Assembly (NCBI RefSeq): GCF_006740045.1 | Contig: NZ_AP019749.1 | Span: 3,243,001-3,307,000, forward strand | Direction of reading: 5' to 3' | Source of the DNA: Comamonas terrigena NBRC 13299 | GTDB lineage: Bacteria; Pseudomonadota; Gammaproteobacteria; Burkholderiales; Burkholderiaceae_C | Length of the DNA stretch: 64,000 bases | Shown here: positions 53,866 to 62,743 of the stretch, piece by piece | Layout: every line of letters starts with the position of its first letter | Position numbering within the stretch: position 1 is the stretch's first letter | Made by a program: the position numbers and the translations under genes | The notes under the pieces: generated by a model | Database searches by the model: none | What the model saw: the letters and a program-made list of their open reading frames with translations, nothing else | What the model was told of the DNA's origin: nothing

Positions 53866-54102
53866 GCCCGCTCGAGCGGGCACACCAGTGTTGGCCGGTA
53901 TCCGGGCTGGTCCTCCACACCATCGCCTTCCCAGACGCTTGTTCAAGGCATCCAGTGGCGGTATCAGATGGCGGGGGTGCATGGCATGCACCAGGGACTC
54001 ACCGTTGCGGGGGCAGCGCAGGCTGGGCGGGTTCTGAAAAAACGAGGCCGTCCTGCTTCCCGTTGAACTGCTGCGCGTGAACCGCGCTGCGAGCACCAAC
54101 AG
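53866..54102 (-). promoter_or_regulatory. Cobalamin (B12) riboswitch upstream of btuB
   Basis: On the minus strand the region contains the aptamer landmarks in order: TGTTGG opening helix P1 (near 54100), CAACGGGAAGCAGG, the core GCTGCCCCCGCAACGGTGA (around 54005-54020), and the B12 box GCCCGGATACCGGCC (53893-53907), closing with CCAACA. A perfect hairpin, GCCCGCTCGAGCGGGC (53866-53881), follows and is the probable expression platform. The remaining 57 bases before btuB are the leader. It should shut off btuB, and probably the genes coupled to it, when adenosylcobalamin is plentiful. Confidence 0.92.
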
Positions 54103-54235
54103 CAGCGATTTTAGTTTCAGTCGTGCCGTTCGTAGAAAAACTGCTGTGCACCGGTGTTTTCCAACGTCATATGCAGGCTGATTCGGCCTTATTTCACCTG
54201 CTTACATTTAGGCACGCCTACAATTGCTACCCTCT

Positions 54236-54457
54236 ATGTCTATGACCTCGCAGCCTTCCATGATCGAGCCGCTGGCAGAGCGTGTTGATCGCCTGCTGCT
54301 GCGCCACGCCGAACTTCAGCGCACCAATGCCCTGCTGGCCGAGCAGGTGGCCGCGCTCACACAGGAGCGCGATTCCCTGCGCTCGCGCCTGCAGGCGGCC
54401 CGTGCACGGGTGGACGCACTGATTGAGCGCCTGCCCGCCAACCAAGAGGCACCATGA
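54236..54457 (+). CDS. ZapB-like coiled-coil protein upstream of zapA
   Basis: The product has 73 residues (ATG 54236, or ATG 54242) and is almost all heptad repeat: RVDRLLLRHAELQRTNALLA, then EQVAALTQERDSLRSRLQAA. It overlaps zapA (ATGA), and small coiled-coil genes at this position are known in proteobacteria. A role in cell division with ZapA is likely by context. The gap 54103-54235 holds its promoter and that of the B12 operon. Confidence 0.75.
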   Translation: MSMTSQPSMIEPLAERVDRLLLRHAELQRTNALLAEQVAALTQERDSLRSRLQAARARVDALIERLPANQEAP

Positions 54458-54930
54458 GCCAGATCGAAGCGCGCATCCTCCAGCAAGACTATGTGTTGAC
54501 CTGCCCCGAGGGCCAGGAAGACATGCTGCTGGCCGCCGTGCAGCGGGTGGATGCGGACATGGAACGCATCCGCAACACCGGCAAGGTCCGCGCCCGCGAA
54601 CGCGTGGGGGTGCTGGCCGCCGTGAATCTGGCGTTCGAGAGTGCATCGCTGTACACCCGCGTGCAGGAACTCGAGCAGGAGCTGGAACTGACGCTGGAAA
54701 ACGGCCTGGCTCCCGTCGCCCCTGCGGCCGACCCACTGCCTGCTGCCCCGCTGGAAGACACCCTGCAGGAAGACGCCCTGCAGCAAGCGCAGCAGGCGCA
54801 GGAAGAAGCCCAGGCACTGGCCGCGCAGTTGCAAGAGCTGCTGGCACTGCGCGAGCACGAATTGCAGCAGGCGCAGGCGCTGATCGAACGCCTGGAAACC
54901 GCGCTGGAAGTCGACAGCAAGCTGCTGTAG
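54454..54930 (+). CDS. zapA: Cell division protein ZapA
   Basis: The 158-residue protein promotes FtsZ ring bundling. The globular head (residues 1-60) has QIEARILQQDYVLTCPEGQE and VRARERVGVLAAVNLAFE. A coiled coil follows. E. coli ZapA is about 109 residues; here a Pro-containing linker and an additional Gln/Glu-rich coil (about 90-158) lengthen it. It overlaps the ZapB-like gene and is followed by 6S RNA, a common neighbourhood. Confidence 0.88.
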   Translation: MSQIEARILQQDYVLTCPEGQEDMLLAAVQRVDADMERIRNTGKVRARERVGVLAAVNLAFESASLYTRVQELEQELELTLENGLAPVAPAADPLPAAPLEDTLQEDALQQAQQAQEEAQALAAQLQELLALREHELQQAQALIERLETALEVDSKLL

Positions 54931-55027
54931 AGGCCTTGCGGCAACGCCGAAACGGTGCTGCCGCGCAAATCCCCCTTTTCTCCATCCGGTCCACCACAAG
55001 CCGCCGGTCACGCGCTAAAATGAAGGC

Positions 55028-55198
55028 GTCTGCAAATCTGCCGTGCTTTATATTGCCTTGAACCAATGCTCCCTGAGCACGGGCTTGGTACATTGCCAGG
55101 CAAGCGTGATCGTCTCGCGTTAGACGAACCCAACGTCTGGTTGCCCTCGCCCACCTGAACCCCCGGTTCAGGATGACGGCGCGGTGGTTTTTGCAGAC
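55028..55198 (+). ncRNA. ssrS: 6S RNA
   Basis: The region starts 98 bases after zapA, the usual site. The ends pair (GTCTGCAAA at 55028 with TTTGCAGAC up to 55198). The large central bulge is flanked by family segments GCCTTGAACC and CCTGAGCACGGG on one side and GGTTCAGGATGACGGC on the other. The length of about 171 bases fits. 6S RNA mimics an open promoter and sequesters sigma-70 RNA polymerase in stationary phase. Exact ends are approximate. Confidence 0.82.
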
Positions 55199-55230
55199 AC
55201 CCCCCACCCTCATCCCGGCGGCCAAGGCCG

Positions 55231-57684
55231 CTACACCGGCCGGTCTTCTCCCGGCACTCCGCCCCCCAGACTTCCTGCTTCCAGGCCTGCCGCCTGGGCG
55301 CGCAGCATGGCCTGGAACGTGGCCGCCTCGACCCCTGGGGCACACAGAAACCCCTGGTAGAAGCCGCAACCCATGCGCATCAGCGTTTCACGCTGCGCGG
55401 CGGTCTCCACGCCCTCGGCGACGATCTCCACATCGAGCGCGCGCCCCAGGCCGATGACCGCCTCCACAATGGCCTTGTCGCTCATGTCCTGTGGCAGACC
55501 GCGCACAAAGGACTGGTCGACCTTGAGCTTGGAAATCGGCATGCGCTTGAGGTAGGCCAGGTTGGAATAGCCGGTACCGAAGTCGTCGATCACCAGCTGC
55601 ACACCCAGGTCCGCCAGCTGTTCGATGCAGTGCACGATGACCGGCTCCTTCTGCAGCAGGGCCGACTCGGTGAGCTCCAGCTCCAGCCAGCATGCCGGCA
55701 GGCCATAGGCACTGAGCAGCGAGGCCACGCGCGCCGCATAGTCGGGTTGGTGCAGCTCCAGCGACGAGACGTTGACCGACACCTTCACGCCCAGGCCCTG
55801 CTTGACCCAGCGCATGGCTTCCTTGACCGCCTGCTCCAGCACCCAGGCGCCGAGCTTGACGATGTAGCCGGACTCTTCGGCCAGCGGAATGAACACCCCG
55901 GGCGAGACCACGCCCAGGCGTGCATCCGTCCAGCGCAGCAGCGCCTCGCAGCCGACAATGCTGCCGGTGTGCATTTCGACCTGGGGCTGGTAGACCACGC
56001 GCAAGGCGTCACGGTCCAACGCCTGCCGCAGCGCATGCTCCATCTGCACCCGGCCCAGCAGCCCGTTGGACATGGCCGGCTCGTAAAAGCCGAAGCTGCC
56101 CTTGCCGCTGGCCTTGACCCGGTACATGGCGGTGTCGGCCTGCTTGATCAGCTCGTTGAGCGTGCGGCCGTGCTCGGGGTACTGGGCCATGCCGATGCTG
56201 CATTGCACCGAAAAGCCCAGGCCGTCCAGCACGAACGGCTCGCGCATCGCATCCTGGATGCGCCGGGCAATCCGCTCGGAATGCTGCTTCTGGCACGCGT
56301 GCAGGTAGAGAACGAATTCGTCTCCGCCCAGACGGCACAGCACATCCAGCGGCCGCAGACAGGACTGCAGGCGCTGCGCCACCAACTGCAGCACCCGGTC
56401 GCCGAACTGGTGGCCCAGGGAGTCGTTGATGATCTTGAAGCGGTCCAGATCCAGAAACAGGATGGCGAACTCGGCCTGCGTATCCTGGGTGATGGCCTGC
56501 TCCACATGCTGGCCCAGCATCAGGCGGTTGGGCAGGCCGGTCAGCGCATCGCTGAAGGCCAGCTGTTCGATCTTCTGCTGCGCCGCCTGCTGCTGGGTCA
56601 GGTCCCGGATGAAGCCCACGCTTTGCTGCACCTGCCCGCGCTCATCGCGCGAGACCACCCAGGACAGGCGCACGGCGCAATGGCTGCCGTCCACGCGCTG
56701 CAGCTGGCGGTTGCCTTCCCAGTGGCCGACCTCTTTCCACGCCTGCGCCACCGCGTCCAGCCATTCCGGCTCGGTCTGCGCAAACAGCGCGCTGGCCTGC
56801 GCACCGGGGGACAGGGCCGCACCCAGCATACCGTCGCAGGCCGGATTGGTCTGGAGGACGGCACCCTGCGCATCGGCAATGAAGATGGCGTCCAGGCTGC
56901 TCTCGAACACCTGCGCGGCCACCCGCAGGCCGCTTTGGACTTCCATCTCCCTGGAGATGTCGCGGAACGAAAAAATACGCCCCACGGCCATGCCGTGGCG
57001 CAGCAGCGGGACCGAGCGGCGTTCCACCACGCGCCGGTCCGCCAGATTCAGGATATCGGCGGTGTGCACCAGGGGGTCCTGGCCCAGTGCCTGCAGCTGC
57101 TGGTCGTACTGTGCAGGCGACAGCACCTGGTCCCGCATCCAGGCCATGATGGCCGCATCATTGCGCTGCAGCAGCAGCGCAGCCGGCATGACCCAGATAT
57201 CGGCCAGCTTCTGGTTGAAGGCGCGGATGGCGCCATCGGCCGAACACACCAGTACACCATCGGCGGCCGAGTCCAGGGTGGCGCGCAGCTCGGCCAGCAG
57301 GCTCTCCAGCTCGCGCTCGTTGTGCTCCTGCTCGCTGCGGTCCAGCAAGGTCCACAGCAGCCAGTTCCCGCCCTCGGGGTCTTCGACTTCACGGATGCGC
57401 TGCTCCACCGGGATGGCCCGGCCGCTGGCATGCAGCACCTGGGTGTGGGTCACCTGCCCCCAGCTGACTTCCGCGACATCGTTCCAGCGGTACAGGTCCT
57501 GCGGCGCCGCCGCCAGATCGCGCACGTGGAAGCCTTGCAGCCGCGAGCCCGTCAGGCCCACCAGACGCTGCGCCGCCGAATTGGAATACGCCACGGTCAG
57601 GCTGTGGGGATCCACCAGCCACACCGCCTCCGTCATCCACTCAAACGCCTGGCACCATGCCTGCAAATGGGTGGACTGGTTCAT
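55231..57684 (-). CDS. PAS-GGDEF-EAL cyclic-di-GMP enzyme
   Basis: The 817-residue signalling protein has no membrane segment. Three PAS-like domains span roughly residues 10-370 (starts near WMTEAVWLVD, TLDSAADGVLVCSADG and FESSLDAIFIADAQG). The diguanylate cyclase domain has an intact GGDEF at 453-457; the phosphodiesterase domain has EAL at 580-582 plus DDFGTGYSNLAYLKR and VAEGVETAAQ. Both active sites look complete, so it could make or break c-di-GMP. Its ATG overlaps the stop of the HD-GYP gene (ATGA), tying the two together. Confidence 0.93.
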   Translation of the reverse strand: MNQSTHLQAWCQAFEWMTEAVWLVDPHSLTVAYSNSAAQRLVGLTGSRLQGFHVRDLAAAPQDLYRWNDVAEVSWGQVTHTQVLHASGRAIPVEQRIREVEDPEGGNWLLWTLLDRSEQEHNERELESLLAELRATLDSAADGVLVCSADGAIRAFNQKLADIWVMPAALLLQRNDAAIMAWMRDQVLSPAQYDQQLQALGQDPLVHTADILNLADRRVVERRSVPLLRHGMAVGRIFSFRDISREMEVQSGLRVAAQVFESSLDAIFIADAQGAVLQTNPACDGMLGAALSPGAQASALFAQTEPEWLDAVAQAWKEVGHWEGNRQLQRVDGSHCAVRLSWVVSRDERGQVQQSVGFIRDLTQQQAAQQKIEQLAFSDALTGLPNRLMLGQHVEQAITQDTQAEFAILFLDLDRFKIINDSLGHQFGDRVLQLVAQRLQSCLRPLDVLCRLGGDEFVLYLHACQKQHSERIARRIQDAMREPFVLDGLGFSVQCSIGMAQYPEHGRTLNELIKQADTAMYRVKASGKGSFGFYEPAMSNGLLGRVQMEHALRQALDRDALRVVYQPQVEMHTGSIVGCEALLRWTDARLGVVSPGVFIPLAEESGYIVKLGAWVLEQAVKEAMRWVKQGLGVKVSVNVSSLELHQPDYAARVASLLSAYGLPACWLELELTESALLQKEPVIVHCIEQLADLGVQLVIDDFGTGYSNLAYLKRMPISKLKVDQSFVRGLPQDMSDKAIVEAVIGLGRALDVEIVAEGVETAAQRETLMRMGCGFYQGFLCAPGVEAATFQAMLRAQAAGLEAGSLGGGVPGEDRPV

Positions 57685-59006
57685 GCCTCCCCTCCCACGG
57701 CAGACATCAGCGGCACGGCGCGCTCGAAGAAGTAGCAGACGCGCTGGCGCGGCGACAGATAGTCCAGCACCTCGCGCGGCAGCTGCGCAGGGCGCAGGCT
57801 GCGCTTGATGACCACGCCGCGCAGCTCCGACAGCTCCACGGGCTCGGCCTTGGCCCGGTCTACATCCGGGTTGTAGAGCAGCACTGCTGGTTTCAGCGGC
57901 TGGTCGCTGCGCACGGAGGCCACCAGACCATACCGTTCATCGCTCAGCTGCACCACCGAGCCCGGAGGGTAGACCCCCATCACGCGCACAAAGAGTTCGA
58001 CCAGCTCGCGCGTGAAGCCGCCGCGGCGGCGACCGAACAGGTCCGACAGCGCTTCGTGCGGGGTCAGGGCCACCGCATGCGCCAGCGGATTGCACAGCTT
58101 GTCGTAGCAGTTGGTCAGCGCCAGGATCTGGCCTTCGATGGACAGGTCTTCTTCCACCAGGTGCAGCGGAAAGCCCGTGCCGTCCGTCGCCTCGTGGTGC
58201 TGTGCAATCGCCGTCAGGGCGGCGGGCGACAGGCCCATGCGCTGGCCATAGGCCACGGAAGCACCCACATGGTCTTCGTACGCGGCTTTCTGCTCCGGCG
58301 TGAAGCTGGGCAGCAATTCGGTGCAGCGGGGATCGATGTCTCTTTTGCCCACATCGTGCAGCAAGGCCGCCAGACCCAGGTCCATCAACCGCGCCGAATT
58401 GAGCCCGTGGGACTTGCCCAGCAGCAGCGAGAGCACAGTGACATTGATGGGGTGAGCGCCCTGCTGTTCGCCCACGCTCTCGGACAACAGCCGGATGGCC
58501 GTCTGCGAGGCATCCAGCAGCTCCGCGATATATCCGGCCACCAGGCTGGAGCTGGCGCGCATCGCGTCCTGCGGGTCGTTGACCAGCCGGGACACGACTT
58601 CGCGGTAGCTGTGGGTGGCGGCAGAAAAGCGCTGGTCGCAGGTCTTGAGTGCGGCCACTTCGCTCGACGCCATGGCCGGCACATCGCGTGCCGCCAGCGT
58701 CGGAATGTGCAGCCCCGACGAGCCGATGGTGGCGGGCCGTGCCGGCTGTGGCGGCGTGCCATCAGCTGCGGGCGCCTCCCCCTCTTCATTTGTAAGAGGA
58801 GGTAAAAAAGTCAAAACGCTGGGATCAGATTTTGCAGGAATGCAACGAATCTCGTCCAAACCCAGCGATTGCAGCACGTCAATCTGTTCCTGGCTGTTCA
58901 CTCGAAAGCTGCTCACTGGAAATGGATGGCGCAACCAGCCAATGTCCAATTGGACATACATACCTATGCAGATGTCCCGAACGTCAATTAAAAGGGAGTG
59001 CGTCAC
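57681..59006 (-). CDS. HD-GYP cyclic-di-GMP phosphodiesterase
   Basis: The 441-residue protein has an N-terminal DUF3391 domain (LLIDVRDICIGMYVQLDIGW, LRHPFPVSSFRVNS). The HD-GYP catalytic domain has ALLHDVGKRDID near residue 217 and HHEATDGTGFPLHL near 270, with Phe in place of the usual Tyr of GYP. GTG 59006 is chosen because DUF3391 begins right there. It is the first gene of a coupled pair with the PAS-GGDEF-EAL protein. The 163-base upstream gap holds its promoter. Confidence 0.9.
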   Translation of the reverse strand: MTHSLLIDVRDICIGMYVQLDIGWLRHPFPVSSFRVNSQEQIDVLQSLGLDEIRCIPAKSDPSVLTFLPPLTNEEGEAPAADGTPPQPARPATIGSSGLHIPTLAARDVPAMASSEVAALKTCDQRFSAATHSYREVVSRLVNDPQDAMRASSSLVAGYIAELLDASQTAIRLLSESVGEQQGAHPINVTVLSLLLGKSHGLNSARLMDLGLAALLHDVGKRDIDPRCTELLPSFTPEQKAAYEDHVGASVAYGQRMGLSPAALTAIAQHHEATDGTGFPLHLVEEDLSIEGQILALTNCYDKLCNPLAHAVALTPHEALSDLFGRRRGGFTRELVELFVRVMGVYPPGSVVQLSDERYGLVASVRSDQPLKPAVLLYNPDVDRAKAEPVELSELRGVVIKRSLRPAQLPREVLDYLSPRQRVCYFFERAVPLMSAVGGEA

Positions 59007-59169
59007 GTTGTTTGGGCTGCAGCACGCCAGCAAGCCAGTCGATCCAAACCGCCCATTATGACGACTGCATGCGACAAATAAGTACTTACATAAAGGGGTT
59101 GCGCAAGCGGCGCCGCTGTGCATTAAAAAGCTACAGCGTATTGTGCCGCGTTACCGCTCCATGTCAGCC

Positions 59170-59898
59170 CTAGCGGCACCACTGTGACGGCACGTGCACC
59201 ATGTCCATCCACAGGGCCCACAGCGAGACACCTGCCAGCAAGGCGCCGGCGGTGCGCAGCCCCCAGGCTTCGCGCCACTGCTGCAGGCGGCTGATGCGCT
59301 GCCACAGCCACGGGCCCAGGGCCAACCACAGGCCCCCGCCCACGCCGAACGCCACCATGGATGCAGCGCCCTGCCACACGCCACCGGCCAGGGCCGCCAC
59401 CATGACGGCGGAGTACAGCAGACCACACGGCAGAAAAGCCCACAGGCTGCCAGCCACCCAGGTTCCCCCCGGCCCGCGCACACCGTGCTGCACCTTGCTC
59501 CAGAGCTTGCGCCCGCCGGACTCCACCCATTGCGGCTGACGGGCCTGCAGCAGCAGCATCAGACCCCATGCCAATGCGGCCAGGTGCAGCAGCACCCACA
59601 GCGGATGCAGGGCGGAGGTGCGGTCGGAGAACCAGGCCACCGTCTCCATGGCATAGGCCGCCACGCCGCCCAGGGCGGCATAGCCCATCAGGCGGCCGAC
59701 ATGGAAGCCCAGCCAGCGCCCGGCATTGGCCGCCTCCGGCGGCTGCGCCGAAGCCCCTTCAGGCTGGATGGACACCACCCGCCCCCCGCTGCGCAGCGGC
59801 GAGACGATGGCCGCACAGGGTGCGGCGCACATCGCAAGACAATGGGGCCCACCCACGAGCCCCATGAAGAAAGCGGTTCCAAGCAACGACAGCCACAT
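59170..59898 (-). CDS. TauE/SafE or DsbD-2-like membrane protein
   Basis: The 242-residue protein has about six helices. The N-terminus is FFMGLVGGPHCLAMCAAPCAA, the His-Cys-Cys pattern typical of the DsbD_2/UreH-like membrane family often found near cytochrome oxidase and FNR genes. A second Cys motif is LWAFLPCGLLYSAVMV. It starts three bases after hemN, so they form an operon. A role in metal or redox handling for respiratory enzymes is likely but not proven. Confidence 0.82.
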   Translation of the reverse strand: MWLSLLGTAFFMGLVGGPHCLAMCAAPCAAIVSPLRSGGRVVSIQPEGASAQPPEAANAGRWLGFHVGRLMGYAALGGVAAYAMETVAWFSDRTSALHPLWVLLHLAALAWGLMLLLQARQPQWVESGGRKLWSKVQHGVRGPGGTWVAGSLWAFLPCGLLYSAVMVAALAGGVWQGAASMVAFGVGGGLWLALGPWLWQRISRLQQWREAWGLRTAGALLAGVSLWALWMDMVHVPSQWCR

Positions 59899-59901
59899 GG
59901 G

Positions 59902-61284
59902 CTAGATGATCCTGGAAAAGCGCGCCCGGTTCTTGCCGGCCTGCAAATGCCGGTCAAACGTCATGGCCACGCCGCGCACAAAGAACCAGCCCATGGGCGT
60001 GACCTTGATGCCGTCGTCGTCGATCACCACCAGGCCCTGCTCCTGCTGCTGGGCCAGCATTTCCAGCTCGGCCGCGAAGTAGCGCTGGAAGTCCAGCAGC
60101 CAAGACTGGCTCATGGGCTCGAACAGCACTTCGCCCTGGCACATCAGCGACATGATGACGGCGCGCCGCACCAGGTCGTCGCGCCCCAGCGCCAAACCCC
60201 GCACCACGGGCAGCCGGCCCTGGTCGAGGAAGTCGTAATACTCTTCCAGGGTCTTGGCGTTCTGGCTGTAGGTGGCGCCCACGCGGCCGATGGCAGACAC
60301 CCCCAGGGCAATCAGGTCGCAGTCCGGCTGCGTGCTGTAGCCCTGGAAGTTGCGGTGCAGCCGTCCTTGCCGCTTGGCAATGGCCAGCGCATCTTCCGGC
60401 AGTGCGAAGTGGTCCATGCCCACATAGACATAGCCGGCCTGCATGAAGGCATCGATGGAGCCCGAGAGCATGGACAGCTTGTCCGAAGCCTCCGGCAGGT
60501 CTTCCTGCGCAATGCGGCGCTGTGGCTTGAAGCGCTCCGGCAGATGCGCGTAGGCATACAGCGCAATCCGGTCCGGCCGCAGCTGGCACACCTGTTCCAG
60601 GGTGCGCTGGAACGATGCCGCGGTCTGCTTGGGCAGGCCATAGATCAGGTCCACGTTGACCGAATGGAAACCCAGCTCGCGCGCCGCCTGCACCAGATCA
60701 AAGACCTGCTCGGCCGGCTGCTCGCGGTGCACCGCCTTTTGCACATCGGGGTCGAAATCCTGCACCCCGAAGCTCAGGCGGTTGAAGCCCAGCTGCGCCA
60801 GGTGGGCCAGACGTTCGCGGGTGACGGTGCGGGGATCGACTTCGATGGAATATTCGCCCACCGCTTCAAAACTGAAGTTGGCGCGCAGCGTGTCCATCAG
60901 CTGGGTCAGCTCGGCATCGGACAGAAAGGTGGGAGAACCGCCGCCCAGGTGCAGCTGGCTGACCGCCTGTCCCTTGCCACAATGCGCCACCTGCAGAGCC
61001 ACCTCTTTTTCCAGGTACTGCAGATAGGTCTGCGCGCGTTCATGGTGCTTGGTGATGATCTTGTTGCACGCGCAGTAGTAGCACAGGGCCTCACAGAAAG
61101 GCACATGCACATACAGTGACATGGGAAGCGCCTTGGCCGCAGAATGGTGCTTGCGCTGTTCCAGCGCCAACACATAATCATCCTGACCAAATGCTTCAAT
61201 AAAGCGATCTGCGGTGGGATAAGAGGTATAACGGGGCCCAGGCACGTCGTACCGACGCAAAAGCTCCGGCGTTACTGCTGTCAT
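59902..61284 (-). CDS. hemN: Oxygen-independent coproporphyrinogen III dehydrogenase
   Basis: The 460-residue radical-SAM enzyme of haem synthesis is used when oxygen is scarce. The cluster cysteines are C64, C68 and C71 in VPFCEALCYYCACN. GGGSPTFLSDAEL and the Asp/Glu-containing EYSIEVDPRT are family motifs. A perfect FNR box lies 55-68 bases upstream of the ATG, consistent with FNR activation. It is followed by the TauE-like gene. Confidence 0.95.
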   Translation of the reverse strand: MTAVTPELLRRYDVPGPRYTSYPTADRFIEAFGQDDYVLALEQRKHHSAAKALPMSLYVHVPFCEALCYYCACNKIITKHHERAQTYLQYLEKEVALQVAHCGKGQAVSQLHLGGGSPTFLSDAELTQLMDTLRANFSFEAVGEYSIEVDPRTVTRERLAHLAQLGFNRLSFGVQDFDPDVQKAVHREQPAEQVFDLVQAARELGFHSVNVDLIYGLPKQTAASFQRTLEQVCQLRPDRIALYAYAHLPERFKPQRRIAQEDLPEASDKLSMLSGSIDAFMQAGYVYVGMDHFALPEDALAIAKRQGRLHRNFQGYSTQPDCDLIALGVSAIGRVGATYSQNAKTLEEYYDFLDQGRLPVVRGLALGRDDLVRRAVIMSLMCQGEVLFEPMSQSWLLDFQRYFAAELEMLAQQQEQGLVVIDDDGIKVTPMGWFFVRGVAMTFDRHLQAGKNRARFSRII

Positions 61285-61338
61285 TGAATATTCCTTAGGT
61301 GCTGCCCAGCACTGTGCCGCACCCCGGGAAAATCAGCC

Positions 61339-61352
61339 TTGATGCAAATCAA
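61339..61352. promoter_or_regulatory. FNR box for hemN
   Basis: TTGATGCAAATCAA matches the consensus TTGAT-N4-ATCAA exactly. Its centre is about 61 bases upstream of the hemN ATG, which suits an activating position near -41.5. Confidence 0.85.
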
Positions 61353-61379
61353 GACATTCAAATACCATTCCTGAGACAA

Positions 61380-61393
61380 TTGATTCATATCAT
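61380..61393. promoter_or_regulatory. Second FNR box, fnr side
   Basis: TTGATTCATATCAT differs from the consensus at one base. It lies about 41 bases from the hemN box centre to centre and about 105 bases upstream of the fnr start. It may serve autoregulation of fnr or add to hemN control. Confidence 0.7.
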
Positions 61394-61491
61394 TCGCACA
61401 ACTGAGCACCCCCTCTCTCGCCTCCCAGCCCGATAACCTTTCTGCGTTACGTCCAATGGCCCGTTCAGCGGGAGCCCAAGGCGTCAGTGCC

Positions 61492-62214
61492 ATGACACCA
61501 CCCCCTATCAAAGTCACCTGCTCCAACTGCAATCTGCGCGAACTGTGCATGCCCACAGGCTTGAATGAGCAGCAGTTGCACCGTATTGACGATATTGTGG
61601 CCACGCGTCGCAAAATCAAACGGGGCAGCACCTTGTTCCGTAATGGCGAAGACTTCACGGCGCTCTATGCCATCCGCACCGGGTTCTTCAAGACCTGCGT
61701 GGCCACGGAAGATGGCCGTGACCAGGTGACAGGTTTTCAGATGGCGGGCGAGATCATTGGCCTGGACGGGATCGTGCACGACCACCACACCTGCGATACC
61801 GTGGCCCTGGAAGACGCCGAAGTCTGCGTCATGCCGTTCGACCGCCTGGAAGAGCTGTCGCGCGAAGTGACGGCCCTGCAGTCGCATGTGCACAAGGTGA
61901 TGAGCCGCGAGATCGTGCGCGAACACGGCGTGATGCTGCTGCTGGGCAGCATGCGTGCCGAAGAGCGCCTGGCCGCCTTTGTGCTGAACCTGGTGCAGCG
62001 CCTGCACACCCGGGGCTTCTCGTCTTCCGAGCTGGTGCTGCGCATGACGCGCGAAGAGATCGGCAGCTACCTCGGCCTGAAGCTGGAAACGGTCAGCCGC
62101 ACCTTCTCGAAGTTTGTCGAGGAAGGCTTGGTCGAAGTGAAGCAGCGCCATGTGCGCATCCTGGACACCGAAGGCCTCAAGCGCATCGTCAACAGCCAGC
62201 ACGCCTGCGAATAA
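61492..62214 (+). CDS. fnr: FNR-type oxygen-sensing regulator
   Basis: The 240-residue CRP/FNR-family regulator has iron-sulfur cysteines at C10, C13 and C19 (TCSNCNLRELC) and C112 (AEVCVMPFD), the full set for an oxygen-labile [4Fe-4S] cluster. The sensor barrel spans 40-120. The C-terminal helix-turn-helix includes REEIGSYLGLKLETVSRTF, whose E, S and R contact TTGAT half-sites. ATG 61492 is chosen over ATG 61456 because homologues start just before the first cysteine. Sites it could bind lie at 18364, 61339 and 61380. Confidence 0.94.
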   Translation: MTPPPIKVTCSNCNLRELCMPTGLNEQQLHRIDDIVATRRKIKRGSTLFRNGEDFTALYAIRTGFFKTCVATEDGRDQVTGFQMAGEIIGLDGIVHDHHTCDTVALEDAEVCVMPFDRLEELSREVTALQSHVHKVMSREIVREHGVMLLLGSMRAEERLAAFVLNLVQRLHTRGFSSSELVLRMTREEIGSYLGLKLETVSRTFSKFVEEGLVEVKQRHVRILDTEGLKRIVNSQHACE

Positions 62215-62250
62215 GCGCGCCCGCCACCGCAGCGCGGATCCAGCACCCCA

Positions 62251-62272
62251 GCCTCCTTCCGGAGGCTTTTTT
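62251..62272 (+). terminator. Terminator after fnr
   Basis: GCCTCC-TTCC-GGAGGC is followed by six T. It lies 36 bases past the fnr stop. Confidence 0.85.
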
Positions 62273-62384
62273 CATGGCGCCCCGGCCTTGCCGCACCACG
62301 GCATTCCTGTATTTCGGCATTGCGCGGGCCTGCCCGCACAGCCCAGGAGGAGAACTCCCCCTCCCCCCACTTCACAGAGCCCGC

Positions 62385-62645
62385 TTATAGCGACGGGACG
62401 CGGCGCTCCCGGGCATTGAGCTCCTGCGGGGACAGCGCCAGCAGGCTGGTCATGGCCGATGCCATCATGATGATGGCCCAGAACAGGAAGAAGGCCACCG
62501 TGCACACGCCCAGGCGCGACACCTCGCCATAGGCCGACAGCCACTGCATTTCCAGCGGGTCGACCACGGCAAACACCAGCATCTCCATCACCCCGGCGGC
62601 CAGAAAGGCGGGCCAGGCAATCCACATCCAGCGACGCAACAGCAT
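62385..62645 (-). CDS. Small two-helix membrane protein
   Basis: The product has 86 residues with AAGGAG before ATG 62645. Two helices (WIAWPAFLAAGVMEMLVFAV and VCTVAFFLFWAIIMMASAMT) flank a short loop (DPLEMQWLSAYGEVSR), and the C-terminus is polar. I do not recognise a named family. It lies between the fnr terminator and the DUF349 gene's terminator and so is transcribed alone. The 110 bases at 62273-62384 show nothing. Confidence 0.7.
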   Translation of the reverse strand: MLLRRWMWIAWPAFLAAGVMEMLVFAVVDPLEMQWLSAYGEVSRLGVCTVAFFLFWAIIMMASAMTSLLALSPQELNARERRVPSL

Positions 62646-62743
62646 GGGTCTCTCCTTGTTGTGGCAGGCAGATGCCCCATTGTGCGAGCCTCTGTCTGCC
62701 GCGTCACGGCCTGCAGCGTCCCCACAAACCCTGAAAAAGGCAT

